Shown here: in pieces, positions 35,163 to 43,455 of the stretch
Numbering within the stretch: position 1 is the first letter of the stretch
How the letters are laid out: every line of letters begins with the position of its first letter
Source of the DNA: Haloplanus sp. CK5-1
GTDB lineage: Archaea > Halobacteriota > Halobacteria > Halobacteriales > Haloferacaceae
Reading direction: 5' to 3'
Length of the DNA: 64,000 bases
Assembly (NCBI RefSeq): GCF_037201915.1
Contig: NZ_CP147505.1
Coordinates: 2,232,001 to 2,296,000 of the forward strand
Notes under the pieces: generated by a model
What the model saw: the letters and a program-made list of their open reading frames with translations, nothing else
Told to the model about the DNA's origin: nothing
The model's database searches: none
Program-made: the position numbers and the translations under genes

Positions 35163-36233
35163 TCAGGCCTCCCCTCCGTCGTCGTCGCGGCGTTCGAGCG
35201 GCGAGGGAATGCGTGACGACTCGCGGCCGTAGAAGACGAACCTGACGAGGCGTTCGAGTGTCCCCTCCATGAGGTCGTCCTCGGCGTCGGGGATGAGCGC
35301 GTGGACGACGAACTGCTGGCGGCTCACGTCGATGGTGAGTGTGCCCGGCGTCAGCGTGATCGAGTTGGCGAGCGTCGTGACGGGCATGTCGCCCCACACC
35401 GCGGCGTCGAACTCGACGACCCGCGGATCGATCGGGAGTCGCGGGTGGAGGACGACGTAGGCGAGTGCGACGTTCGCCTTCGCGATCTCCCAGAGGAGGA
35501 TCGGGACGTACGCCCCGAACCGGAGTAGCGTGTAGCCGACCTCGCGGACGGCCGGCACCCCGTTCTTCATGGCCACGCCCGCGAGCGTGAGCGTGACGAC
35601 GCCGGCCGTGGCAACCCCCGTGACCAGTTCGTACGGGTCCGTGACGTGCCAGCCACCGAGCGCGAAATAAAAGAGGAGGGAGGACGCGAACACGACGGAA
35701 AACTCCGCCAGACCGATGTCGGTGAGCGGCAGGCTCCGTCGCGTCTCACGGGTGACCGGTGCCTCCAGCACGTCGAAGCCGCGGTCGGCGAGCTCCGTTT
35801 CGAAGGAGCGCAACAGCGGTGCGCTCCCACCGGGCCGAAAGGACGGATCGACGACGATCCGCCCGACGCCGTTGGCGTCCGCGTAGCGGCCGATCACGTC
35901 GGCGAAGTCGCTCGGACTGAAGACGTACTCGTTGGTGCCGACGACGGTCGACTCGAACGCAACCGTCGCCGGGGTGTCCTCGCCGAGGAGTTCGTCGATG
36001 TCCTCCTCGCCCCAGAGGAGCGTCCGTTCGAGCAGTGACTCCGCGGCGTCGACGTTGGCGCGCTCCGTCTCGAAACTCCGCCAGCGAGCGGGGTAGACGA
36101 AGTGGACGGTCGCGCTCCCGCCGGCTTCGACGGCCGCCTCGTGGGCACGCTCGACGGCGTAGGTCACCGTCCGTCTGAGCGTCTCCGACCGACCCACTGG
36201 GACGAGCACGTCCCGCTCGTGGTTATCCCCCAT
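35163..36233 (-). CDS. mrpE: Mrp-type antiporter subunit E with N-terminal UspA-like domain
   Basis: 356 residues, about twice the usual MrpE. Residues about 1-165 are an alpha/beta domain of UspA type (DVLVPVGRSETLRRTVTYAV and GVGRIVVDPSFRPGG), and residues about 170-320 are MrpE (SVVFASSLLFYFALGGW, LLWEIAKANVALAYVVLHPR, ANSITLTPGTLTIDV). The fusion would place a nucleotide- or signal-sensing domain on the antiporter. First gene of the operon; a TATA-like ATAGTTATG (near 36315-36325) lies upstream. Confidence 0.87.
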   Translation of the reverse strand: MGDNHERDVLVPVGRSETLRRTVTYAVERAHEAAVEAGGSATVHFVYPARWRSFETERANVDAAESLLERTLLWGEEDIDELLGEDTPATVAFESTVVGTNEYVFSPSDFADVIGRYADANGVGRIVVDPSFRPGGSAPLLRSFETELADRGFDVLEAPVTRETRRSLPLTDIGLAEFSVVFASSLLFYFALGGWHVTDPYELVTGVATAGVVTLTLAGVAMKNGVPAVREVGYTLLRFGAYVPILLWEIAKANVALAYVVLHPRLPIDPRVVEFDAAVWGDMPVTTLANSITLTPGTLTIDVSRQQFVVHALIPDAEDDLMEGTLERLVRFVFYGRESSRIPSPLERRDDDGGEA

Positions 36234-36356
36234 CGGGCTGTCGAGCTCCGGCGGTTCGAGCAGTGGCTCCCCCGATCATACGTGTCATCGTGTAGCGTCC
36301 GGTTCCGCTCCCATAACTATTGCTATCCGTCCCGGTTTCCCGGCGTCCCGGGGCGA

Positions 36357-37526
36357 TCAGTCGAGGGCTGCAGCCAGACGGTCGGCGACGCGCGCGCCCA
36401 ACCCCCCCTTCGAGCCCTCGTACGTCGTCACCGCGTCGTCGCGGACCACCAACGCACGGGTCCGGTCGTCACCCATCACGGACGCGTCGTTGGCGACGAC
36501 GAAGTCGAGGCCGACCCGGTCGAGGAGCGCCCTCGCACGGGCGGTCATGGCGTCGTCGTCGCCCTCGGTCTCGGCTTTGAACCCGACCATCGCGAGGTCT
36601 GGCGCGCCCTCCCGAACCCGGTCGAGGAGTTTCGGCGTGGGTTCGAGGTCGAGCGTCACCGACTCGCCGGAGCGTATCTTCTCGGTCGCCGTCTCGACGG
36701 TGAAATCGCCGATGGCGGCGGCGGAGACGAGGGCGTCGGCCCCAGCGCTCCCCTCCCCCTCGACCGCACGCTCGACGGCGGCGAGCATCTCCGTCGCGCT
36801 CTCGACGGGCCGCACGTCCGCGTAGTGGACGTCGGGGCCGTCGTGGACGAGCGTCACGTCCGCCCCGCGGACGTGGCAGGCCCGGGCGACCGCCCGCCCG
36901 GTCCGGCCCGAGGCACGGTTCGAGAGCGTCCGGATCGGGTCGATCGACTCCGTGGTTGCACCGCTCGTGACGACGACGTGCCGGCCGTCGAGGGGTGACG
37001 GAGTCGTCGCCCGTGCGACCGCCGTGACGATGGCGTCCTCGCTCGCTATCTTCGCCTTCCCCTCCTCGATCCGGGGATCGACGAAGTCGACGCCCCAGGA
37101 CTCGACGCGGTCGATGGCGTCCAACACCCCGGGGTGGTCGTACATGGGTTCGTGCATGGCGGGTGCGACCACCACTGGGAGGCCGGCCCCGAGCGCCGTC
37201 GTCGCACACGTCGTCACGGGCGTGTCGTCGACGGCTGCCGCGACCTTGCCGACCGTGTTCGCGGTGGCGGGGGCGATCAACAGGACGTCGGCCCAGCCGT
37301 CCCGCCCGCAGAGGGCGACGTGTTCGACCCCGCCCGTGATCTCCGTGACCGGGCCGCGGTCGGTGGCGAACTCCACGGCCCACGGGTGGACGATCCCTCG
37401 GGCGCTCTCGGTCATGACGCCCCGGACCGCCGCACCCTGCCGTCGGAGCTCGTGGGCGAGTTCCACCGCCTTCACCGCCGCGATGCTCCCGGTGATCCCG
37501 AGGGCGACGTTCGTACCGTCGAGCAT
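36357..37526 (-). CDS. coaBC: Bifunctional phosphopantothenoylcysteine decarboxylase / phosphopantothenate-cysteine ligase
   Basis: 389 residues. The flavin-dependent CoaC part spans about 1-180: NVALGITGSIAAVKAVELAH, VHPWAVEFATDRGPVTEI, ADVLLIAPATANTVGK and the MHEPMYDHPG segment. The CoaB ligase follows: VVTSGATTESIDPIRTLSNR and SGRTGRAVARACHVRGADVT, with FKAETEGDDD and FVVANDASVMGDD near the end. It makes 4-phosphopantetheine from phosphopantothenate and cysteine for coenzyme A. A TATA-like CTTAAGACC (near 37548) lies about 25 bp above the ATG. Confidence 0.93.
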   Translation of the reverse strand: MLDGTNVALGITGSIAAVKAVELAHELRRQGAAVRGVMTESARGIVHPWAVEFATDRGPVTEITGGVEHVALCGRDGWADVLLIAPATANTVGKVAAAVDDTPVTTCATTALGAGLPVVVAPAMHEPMYDHPGVLDAIDRVESWGVDFVDPRIEEGKAKIASEDAIVTAVARATTPSPLDGRHVVVTSGATTESIDPIRTLSNRASGRTGRAVARACHVRGADVTLVHDGPDVHYADVRPVESATEMLAAVERAVEGEGSAGADALVSAAAIGDFTVETATEKIRSGESVTLDLEPTPKLLDRVREGAPDLAMVGFKAETEGDDDAMTARARALLDRVGLDFVVANDASVMGDDRTRALVVRDDAVTTYEGSKGGLGARVADRLAAALD

Positions 37527-37642
37527 TCGTCCGCATGTTCGCGCCGAGGGTCTTAAGCCCCGGTCGTCGGGGCAGGACCGACGGGGTGACGGACGTTCGC
37601 GTCCCGCGGAACGTTTACGCCGACGCCGTCCAACCGTGGCGT

Positions 37643-38179
37643 GTGGACCGCATCCACGTCAGCACGGTCGTCCGACTCCCGCCGCCGGAGGTGTACGAGT
37701 TCCTCGAGGACTTCCCACGGTACGCCCGCTACTCGGAGTACCTGACCGGCGTGACCGCCGACGGCGACGGCTCCCCGGGGACCCACTACCGCCTGCAGTT
37801 CGCGTGGTGGAAACTCACCTACACCGCCCACACGGAGGTGACCGACACCGACCCGCCGAGGCGACTCGACTGGCGCGTGACCGAGGACGTCGACGCCAGC
37901 GGCCGGTGGCGGATCGAACCGCTCGACTCCGATCCGTCGGCGCCGGCCGACGACGGCCCGGCCTGTCGTGTTCACCTCGAAGTCACGTTCGACGCCGACT
38001 CGGTCGGCGGCGGCATCGTCGACCTGCCGCGGTTCGTCTCGCTCGACTGGGTCGTCGACCGGGTGAAACCGATCCTCGTCGAGGAGGCAGAACGGGTCGT
38101 CGAGCGAATCGTCGCCGACGTTGAGGGGGAGCGCCGGGAGGTCGACCTCGTCGTCCACGAGGTTCCCGGTGACCTCTGA
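37643..38179 (+). CDS. SRPBCC (polyketide cyclase-like) family protein
   Basis: 178 residues from GTG 37643 (VDRIHVSTVVRLPPPEVYEF), which matches the usual start of this haloarchaeal family; a further GTG at 37586 would add 19 residues of no likeness. The fold is a SRPBCC/START helix-grip: PPPEVYEFLEDFPRYARYSEY, RLQFAWWKLTYTAHTEVTD, RLDWRVTEDVDASGRWRIEP, and a long C-terminal helix. Function is unknown; such proteins bind lipids or act in membrane stress. Confidence 0.77.
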   Translation: MDRIHVSTVVRLPPPEVYEFLEDFPRYARYSEYLTGVTADGDGSPGTHYRLQFAWWKLTYTAHTEVTDTDPPRRLDWRVTEDVDASGRWRIEPLDSDPSAPADDGPACRVHLEVTFDADSVGGGIVDLPRFVSLDWVVDRVKPILVEEAERVVERIVADVEGERREVDLVVHEVPGDL

Positions 38180-38287
38180 CCGGCGGTCGTGAGCCACGAC
38201 CCGCGGCGAACGGGCCGTGGTCGGGGATCATTATCAGCGGTGAAAGTCGGGGCCGTAACGTTATATCGCCGCGGTCCCCCTGTCACA

Positions 38288-38383
38288 GTGGGCTTTCCGA
38301 TCCGATGTCGGCACGGCGAGGATCCGCCGTACCGGCACGGCGTGGCTCCGGGGGGAACGCGCCGCCCGTCGGGTCGGAAGCCC
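38288..38383 (+). ncRNA. Candidate structured non-coding RNA (three-way junction)
   Basis: A TATA box GTTATATCG at 38259-38267 predicts a start near 38288. From there the sequence folds into a closed unit. The outer helix is GGGCTT-(T)-CCGATCCGA (38290-38305) against TCGGGTCGGAAGCCC (38369-38383), 15 pairs with one bulged U. Inside are a hairpin CGGCACGGCG / CGCCGTACCG with one mismatch (loop AGGATC) and a hairpin CGGCGTG / CGCGCCG. No good reading frame exists and both flanking genes end towards it. Class is unknown; I cannot match it to tRNA, 5S, SRP, RNase P or a C/D guide. Confidence 0.5.
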
Positions 38384-38441
38384 GCCGCGTATGACGACCC
38401 CTACCCTGTCCTCACCCCTCTCCGAACGGAACCCGACTTCG

Positions 38442-39719
38442 TCACGCCGACGACTCGACGGCGCTCGCGGCCCGGATGATCGTTCGCTCGCCGAAGGCCG
38501 GCCCGATCAACTGTAGCCCGACGGGGAGGCCGTCGGCCCGGCCCGCGGGAACGCTGATGGCGGGCAGGTTGGCGAGGTTCACCGGCACCGTGTTGGCGTC
38601 GGCGAGGTACATCTGGAGCGGGTCGTCGAGACTCTCGCCGAGTTCGAAGGGGAGGACCGGCATCGTCGGCGACGCCAAGACGTCGGCCTCGGAGAGCGCC
38701 TCGTCGAAGTCCTGCTTGACCCACGCACGGGCGTCCTGTGCCTTGGCGTAGTACTTGTCGTGGTAGCCGGCGGAGAGGGCGTACGTCCCGAGGAGGATGC
38801 GGCGCTTGACCTCGTCGCCGAACCCCTCCTCGCGGACGGCCGCGAACGACTCGTTCCAGTTGCCCTCGGCGTCGGTGTCGGGACCGTAGCGGACGCCGTC
38901 GAACCGGGCGAGGTTCGAGGAGGCCTCGGACATGGCGATGACGTAGTAGGCCTGCACGGCTCGCTCGACGGAGGGGAGGCTCACCTCGTGGGTCTCGGCG
39001 CCCTGGGCTTCGAGGTCGTCGAGGGTCTCGTGGAACCGGTCGACCACCCGCTCGTCGGCCCCCTCGATCAGTTCCGTCGGGACGCCGATCGAGAGGCCCT
39101 GAACGTCCCCGTCGGCGGCGTCGGCGTACTCCGCGTCGGCGCCCTCCTCGTGGGTCGTCGCGTCGCGGTCGTCGGGGCCGGCGATCACCTCGAGGACCTC
39201 GGCGGCCTCCTCGACCGTCGGGGCCAGCGGGCCGATCTGTTCGAGCGAGTTGGCGTAGGCGACCAACCCGTAGCGAGACACCAGCCCGTAGGTGGGCTTG
39301 ATGCCGACGACGCCACAGAACGCCGCCGGACAGCGGACCGATCCGCCGGTGTCGCTCCCGAGGGCGGCGTCGGCCTCGCCGGCGGCGACGGCCGCGGCAC
39401 TTCCCCCCGACGAACCACCGGGGACGCGGTCCCCGTCGACCGGGTTCGTCGTCGGCCCGAACGCCGACGTCTCCGTCGTCGTCCCCATGCCGAACTCGTC
39501 CATGTTCGTCTTGCCGACGAGCGTCGCACCGGCCGACTTGAGGCGTTCGACGACCGTCGCGTCGTACGGCGGAACGTAGTCGGCGAGCATCTCGGACCCG
39601 CAGGTCGTCCGGACCCCCTCGGTCGAGATGTTGTCCTTGACTGCGACCGTTCGGCCGGCGAGTGGCCCCTCGTCGGCTCCCGGAATCGTCTCCTCGGTGA
39701 TGAACGCGTCGTGGCTCAT
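38442..39719 (-). CDS. gatA: Glutamyl-tRNA(Gln) amidotransferase subunit A
   Basis: 425 residues. The Ser-cisSer-Lys amidase triad is visible: K28 in TVAVKDNIS, the serines of VPGGSSGGSAAA (about 103-107), and S127 in GSDTGGSVRCPA. The protein releases ammonia from glutamine for transamidation of mischarged Glu-tRNA(Gln). It is shorter than many bacterial GatA (about 480). gatB is not in the window, as is common in haloarchaea where gatB is unlinked. Coupled with gatC by ATGA. Confidence 0.95.
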   Translation of the reverse strand: MSHDAFITEETIPGADEGPLAGRTVAVKDNISTEGVRTTCGSEMLADYVPPYDATVVERLKSAGATLVGKTNMDEFGMGTTTETSAFGPTTNPVDGDRVPGGSSGGSAAAVAAGEADAALGSDTGGSVRCPAAFCGVVGIKPTYGLVSRYGLVAYANSLEQIGPLAPTVEEAAEVLEVIAGPDDRDATTHEEGADAEYADAADGDVQGLSIGVPTELIEGADERVVDRFHETLDDLEAQGAETHEVSLPSVERAVQAYYVIAMSEASSNLARFDGVRYGPDTDAEGNWNESFAAVREEGFGDEVKRRILLGTYALSAGYHDKYYAKAQDARAWVKQDFDEALSEADVLASPTMPVLPFELGESLDDPLQMYLADANTVPVNLANLPAISVPAGRADGLPVGLQLIGPAFGERTIIRAASAVESSA

Positions 39720-39994
39720 GAGACGCTCGGCCCCTCGAAGTAGCCGTCCTCGGTCGCCGGCGCGTTCTTCAGGGCTTCCTCCTGGGTCAGTCCGTCGCGC
39801 ACCTCGTCGGCCCGCATGACGTTCACGAGGTCGGCCTCGGGATCGACCTCAGGCACGTCGTCGAGGGCGTCGAAGTACGAGAGGATGTCGGCGAACTGTC
39901 CGGCGAACTGGTCCACCTCCTCGTCGTCTAGGTCGATCCGGGCGAGGTCGGCGACGTGGCGGACCTCGTCGGCGTCGACGGGCGTCTCGCTCAT
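39716..39994 (-). CDS. gatC: Glutamyl-tRNA(Gln) amidotransferase subunit C
   Basis: 92 residues with the family pattern [41 protein letters not shown] and a C-terminal [20 protein letters not shown] that wraps around GatA. The start ATG 39994 was preferred over a remote in-frame ATG that would add 37 unrelated residues crossing the trpB promoter. Confidence 0.93.
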   Translation of the reverse strand: MSETPVDADEVRHVADLARIDLDDEEVDQFAGQFADILSYFDALDDVPEVDPEADLVNVMRADEVRDGLTQEEALKNAPATEDGYFEGPSVS

Positions 39995-40071
39995 GTTACT
40001 CGGGACTTCCGGCCCGGCACTAAGGGTTTCGGTCCACCGGTCGGCCGCCCGGGCGAGGGGCGGCCAGCATA

Positions 40072-40080
40072 GTTTATATA
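40072..40080 (+). promoter_or_regulatory. TATA box of trpB
   Basis: AGTTTATATA directly precedes CTCCGGG and lies about 27 bp above the ATG at 40104, the spacing of a leaderless haloarchaeal transcript. Confidence 0.65.
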
Positions 40081-40103
40081 CTCCGGGTGAGCATCGATCG
40101 TCC

Positions 40104-41255
40104 ATGGCCGACGGTACCTTCGACGGCTACGGTGGTCGTCACGTCCCCGAGATGCTCGAAGAACCCCTCGAACACCTCGCGAACGCCTACGACGAGGTGG
40201 CGAGCACCGACTCGTTCCGGGCGGACCTCCGTGACCTCTTGGAGACGTTCGCCGGGCGACCCACGCCCGTGTACTACGCCGGGAACCTCAGCGAACGCTA
40301 CGGTGCCGACATCTACCTCAAACGGGAGGACCTGCTCCACGGTGGCGCCCACAAGATCAACAACACGCTCGGGCAGGGGCTTCTCGCGAAACGGGCGGGC
40401 AAAGACCGTCTCATCGCCGAAACCGGTGCCGGACAGCACGGCACGGCGACGGCGATGGTCGGTGCCCTCCTCGATCTGGACACCGAGATCTACATGGGGA
40501 AGAAAGACGTCGAGCGCCAGAAGATGAACGTCTTCCGGATGCGACTGATGGGGGCGACGGTCACCGAGGTGACCCGTGGCGGGGCCGGCCTTGCGGACGC
40601 CGTCGACGCCGCGCTGGAGGACATGGCCGAGAACGTAGAGGATACCCACTACCTCGTGGGCAGCGTCGTCGGCCCCGATCCGTTCCCGCGGATGGTTCGG
40701 GACTTCCAGTCGGTCATCGGTGAGGAGGCCCGCGAGCAGATCCTCGATCGGACCGGCAGCCTCCCGGACGCGGCGGTCGCCTGTGTCGGCGGCGGGTCGA
40801 ACGCCATCGGGCTCTTCCACCCTCTCCGCGACGACGACGTCGCATTCTACGGCGCGGAGGGTGGCGGCGAGGGCGAAGGCTCCGGCCGCCACGCCGCCCC
40901 GCTCGCCGAGGGCGAGGACGAGGTGATCCACGGGATGAAAACGCGCGTGATCGACGACGGGACCGAGGTTCACTCGGTGTCGGCCGGCCTCGACTACCCG
41001 GGTGTCGGTCCGGAGCACGCCATGTTCCGGGCGGCCGGCCGCGCCGAGTACACCGCCGTCACCGACGACGAGGCGCTCGCGGCCTTCCGCGAACTCGCCG
41101 AGACGGAGGGTATCATCCCGGCCTTGGAGTCGAGTCACGGCGTCGCGCTGGCGATCGATCTCGCCGAACGGGGCGAACACGACAGCATCCTCGTGAACCT
41201 CTCGGGGCGCGGCGACAAGGACATGGAGACGGCTTCGGACCACTTCCACCTGTAG
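40104..41255 (+). CDS. trpB: Tryptophan synthase beta chain
   Basis: 383 residues. The PLP lysine is K84 in [13 protein letters not shown], with KREDLLHG before it, [13 protein letters not shown], the phosphate-binding [10 protein letters not shown] and [13 protein letters not shown]. This is the TrpB1-type sequence that works with TrpA. Unusually no trpA or trpC lies next to it; the gene stands alone between divergent gatC and a 386-bp gap. It could be the sole trpB, separated from its partners, or an extra copy. ATG 40104 is supported by the TATA box at 40072-40080. Confidence 0.94.
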   Translation: MADGTFDGYGGRHVPEMLEEPLEHLANAYDEVASTDSFRADLRDLLETFAGRPTPVYYAGNLSERYGADIYLKREDLLHGGAHKINNTLGQGLLAKRAGKDRLIAETGAGQHGTATAMVGALLDLDTEIYMGKKDVERQKMNVFRMRLMGATVTEVTRGGAGLADAVDAALEDMAENVEDTHYLVGSVVGPDPFPRMVRDFQSVIGEEAREQILDRTGSLPDAAVACVGGGSNAIGLFHPLRDDDVAFYGAEGGGEGEGSGRHAAPLAEGEDEVIHGMKTRVIDDGTEVHSVSAGLDYPGVGPEHAMFRAAGRAEYTAVTDDEALAAFRELAETEGIIPALESSHGVALAIDLAERGEHDSILVNLSGRGDKDMETASDHFHL

Positions 41256-41641
41256 ACCGGACGCACCGACGCGCCCGGTCCGTCCCCGCGTCCGGGGGCC
41301 GACGCTCGTATCCCCGACGGAACCGCGACTCCGTCGATTCGGACCCACAGAAACTCGGACACCATTTGTTTAGGCTGTCCAAAAACGAGGTATAAGCGGC
41401 TCGGACGACTGTTTCGAAGGTGGACAATTTGTAATTAGTTTTGTTTACTCTCAGTTTATCGTCTCGGCCGGAACGAGACGACAATCGTATCGTTCTCTCG
41501 AATGAAAACCATTTGTAGCGCACGTACAGGTGCTTAATCGGGGGTTTCTGGGAATAGACACCGATCCCCGTCTGTAACTCGGTTTCTCACACGGAGTAAA
41601 TACAAATACTTATCCACGCCGGGGACGGATACGTACCCGTA
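41256..41641. other. Gene-free stretch with promoter-like and repeat signals
   Basis: 386 bp without a convincing gene. It holds a TATA-like GAGGTATAAGCGG (41387-41399) with an inverted repeat GGACA (41357-41361) / TGTCC (41376-41380) just upstream, a hairpin CGTCTCG (41460-41466) / CGAGACG (41474-41480), and copies of CCATTTGT at 41362-41369 and 41509-41516 with a related CAATTTGT near 41425. A second TATA-like ACTTATCC (41608-41615) serves the next gene. Overall AT content is higher than in the flanks. Confidence 0.4.
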
Positions 41642-42091
41642 ATGGTTCAATCTATCACGCTCGACACTGCGACCGAGTTGATCGACGCCGCCGAACAGAG
41701 AGCCGACGAGATCGGCAACCCGATGGTCGTCGCCGTAACGAACAGCGAGGGGAACCTCGTCGCACAGCACCGGATGGACGGCGCGTGGCTGGCGTCCGTC
41801 TCGATATCGCGCAACAAGGCCTACACCTCGGCGGCACTCGACATGCCGACCCACGAACTCGCCGAACCGTCCGAGCCCGGTAACTCCCTGTACGGCCTCC
41901 AGTCGACCGACGAGGGTCGAATGGTCATCTTCGGCGGCGGCTACCCGCTCCTGAACGACGACGGGAACGTCGTCGGCGCGTTCGGCGTCTCCGGCGGTGC
42001 CGTCGAACAGGACATGGAAGTCGCGGAAGCCGGCGTCGCTCACTGGGAGTCGATCCGTAGCGACGACCCCAAGGTCGAGGTGACGAACTGA
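41642..42091 (+). CDS. GlcG/HbpS family protein (possible heme- or cobalamin-binding)
   Basis: 149 residues. Family stretches: LDTATELIDAAEQRADEIGNP, VAVTNSEGNLVAQHRMDGAW, SRNKAYTSAALDMPTHEL and IFGGGYPLLNDDGNVVGAFG. GlcG/HbpS proteins bind heme, corrinoid or glycolate-pathway partners, and many roles are unknown. Its TGA overlaps the ATG of the zinc dehydrogenase gene downstream (ATGA), so the two products probably act together. A TATA-like element lies about 30 bp upstream. Confidence 0.87.
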   Translation: MVQSITLDTATELIDAAEQRADEIGNPMVVAVTNSEGNLVAQHRMDGAWLASVSISRNKAYTSAALDMPTHELAEPSEPGNSLYGLQSTDEGRMVIFGGGYPLLNDDGNVVGAFGVSGGAVEQDMEVAEAGVAHWESIRSDDPKVEVTN

Positions 42092-43254
42092 TGTCGATGG
42101 ACGCCGTCGTCTACAAGGGGCCCCACGACGTCGCCGTCGAGGAGGTCGACGAACCGACGATCGAACACCCCAACGACGTCTTGATCGACATCACGACCTC
42201 GTGCATCTGTGGCTCGGACCTTCACATGTACGAGGGTCGGACGGCCGCGGAACCGGGCATCGTCTTCGGGCACGAGAACGTGGGCGTCGTCACCGAGATC
42301 GGCGACGCGGTGTCGGATCTGGAGGTGGGAGACCGCGTCGTCGCTCCGTTCAACGTCGCCTGTGGCTTCTGTGAGAACTGCGAGAACGGCAAGACCGGCT
42401 TCTGTACGAACGTCAACCCCGGCTTCGCCGGCGGCGCGTACGGCTACGTTGCCATGGGGCCGTACAAGGGCGGCCAAGCGGAAAAGCTCCGCATCCCCTA
42501 CGCCGACTTCAACGCGCTCCAGTTACCGAAGGGTGACGAACACGAGGACGCGTTCTCGTTGCTCGCCGACGTCTTCCCGACCGGGTGGCACGGGATCGAA
42601 CTCGCGAACTTCGAACCCGGCGACTCCGTCGCCGTCTACGGCGCGGGGCCGGTCGGGCTGATGGCCGCCTACAGCGCGAAGATCCGGGGGGCCGCCGAGA
42701 TCTACGTCGTCGACCGCGTCCCGAGTCGCCTCGAACTCGCCGAGGAGCACTGCGACGCGACGACGATCAACTTCGAGGAGGGCGACCCCGTCGAACAGAT
42801 CAAGGAGATCCACGGTGGCGGGGTCGACTGCGGTGTCGACGCGGTCGGCTACCAGGCCGTCGACTCCGAGAAGGAGGGTGACGGGGCCTACGACCCCGCC
42901 CGCGAGAACCCTGCGGTCGTCATCAACAATCTCATCCGGACGGTCAAGCCGACGGGCGAACTCGGTATCCCCGGCCTCTACGTGCCCGAGGACCCTGGCG
43001 CGCCGGACGACATGGCCTCACAGGGGCGGATCGGCATCGACTTCGGCCTCCTGTTCGAGAAGGGCCAGGCGCTCGGCACCGGCCAGTGTAACGTCAAGGA
43101 GTACAACCGGCAGCTCCGCGACCTGATCGTCGAGGGGCGCGCCGACCCCAGTTGGCTCGTCTCCCACCGGGTCGACCTCTCCGAGGCTCCCGAGATGTAC
43201 GAGGCCTTCGACGCCCGCGACGAGGGCGTGACGAAGGTGCTGTTGGAGCCGTAA
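42091..43254 (+). CDS. Zinc-dependent alcohol dehydrogenase, glutathione-independent formaldehyde dehydrogenase type
   Basis: 387 residues. Catalytic zinc site: CICGSDLHMYEG and GHENVGVV; structural zinc: CGFCENCENGKTGFC. NAD site: VAVYGAGPVGLMAAYSAK. The Gly-rich AGGAYGYVAMGPYKGGQAE and the long insertion with YDPARENPAVVINNLIRTVK are the marks of the formaldehyde-dismutase/dehydrogenase branch. Formaldehyde or a related aldehyde is the likely substrate. The second gene of a two-gene operon with a GlcG/HbpS protein. Confidence 0.88.
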   Translation: MSMDAVVYKGPHDVAVEEVDEPTIEHPNDVLIDITTSCICGSDLHMYEGRTAAEPGIVFGHENVGVVTEIGDAVSDLEVGDRVVAPFNVACGFCENCENGKTGFCTNVNPGFAGGAYGYVAMGPYKGGQAEKLRIPYADFNALQLPKGDEHEDAFSLLADVFPTGWHGIELANFEPGDSVAVYGAGPVGLMAAYSAKIRGAAEIYVVDRVPSRLELAEEHCDATTINFEEGDPVEQIKEIHGGGVDCGVDAVGYQAVDSEKEGDGAYDPARENPAVVINNLIRTVKPTGELGIPGLYVPEDPGAPDDMASQGRIGIDFGLLFEKGQALGTGQCNVKEYNRQLRDLIVEGRADPSWLVSHRVDLSEAPEMYEAFDARDEGVTKVLLEP

Positions 43255-43299
43255 CGCTCCGACGACAGCCCTATCACCGCCCGGCGACTTCGCACACCT

Positions 43300-43455
43300 A
43301 TGTGCCAGTACTGTAGTTACCGCCTCCACGACGGCTGGACGCAACTCCTGTCATACGACGACACCTACCGGACCGCGACGGCGGTGTCCGAGTCGACCCA
43401 CGGCTTCCACGAGTCGTGGGACGACCTGCGCGACGACGTCGGCCTCGACGCCTAG
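43300..43455 (+). CDS. 51-residue CxxC microprotein
   Basis: ATG at 43300 opens a 51-residue frame beginning MCQYCSYRLHDGWTQLLSYD and ending in an acidic DDLRDDVGLDA. The single CxxC pair (C2, C5) at the very N-terminus could bind zinc only as a dimer or with the later histidines. It lies 45 bp below the dehydrogenase gene on the same strand. Its TAG is part of a CTAG shared with the stop of the convergent CobW gene. It is supported by haloarchaeal-like composition and position, not by any family I can name. Confidence 0.5.
   Translation: MCQYCSYRLHDGWTQLLSYDDTYRTATAVSESTHGFHESWDDLRDDVGLDA

Noticed and set aside
41113-41523. 136-codon minus-strand frame across the end of trpB and the following gap
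   Set aside because: Half is the shadow of trpB; the rest has no promoter or likeness to known proteins.
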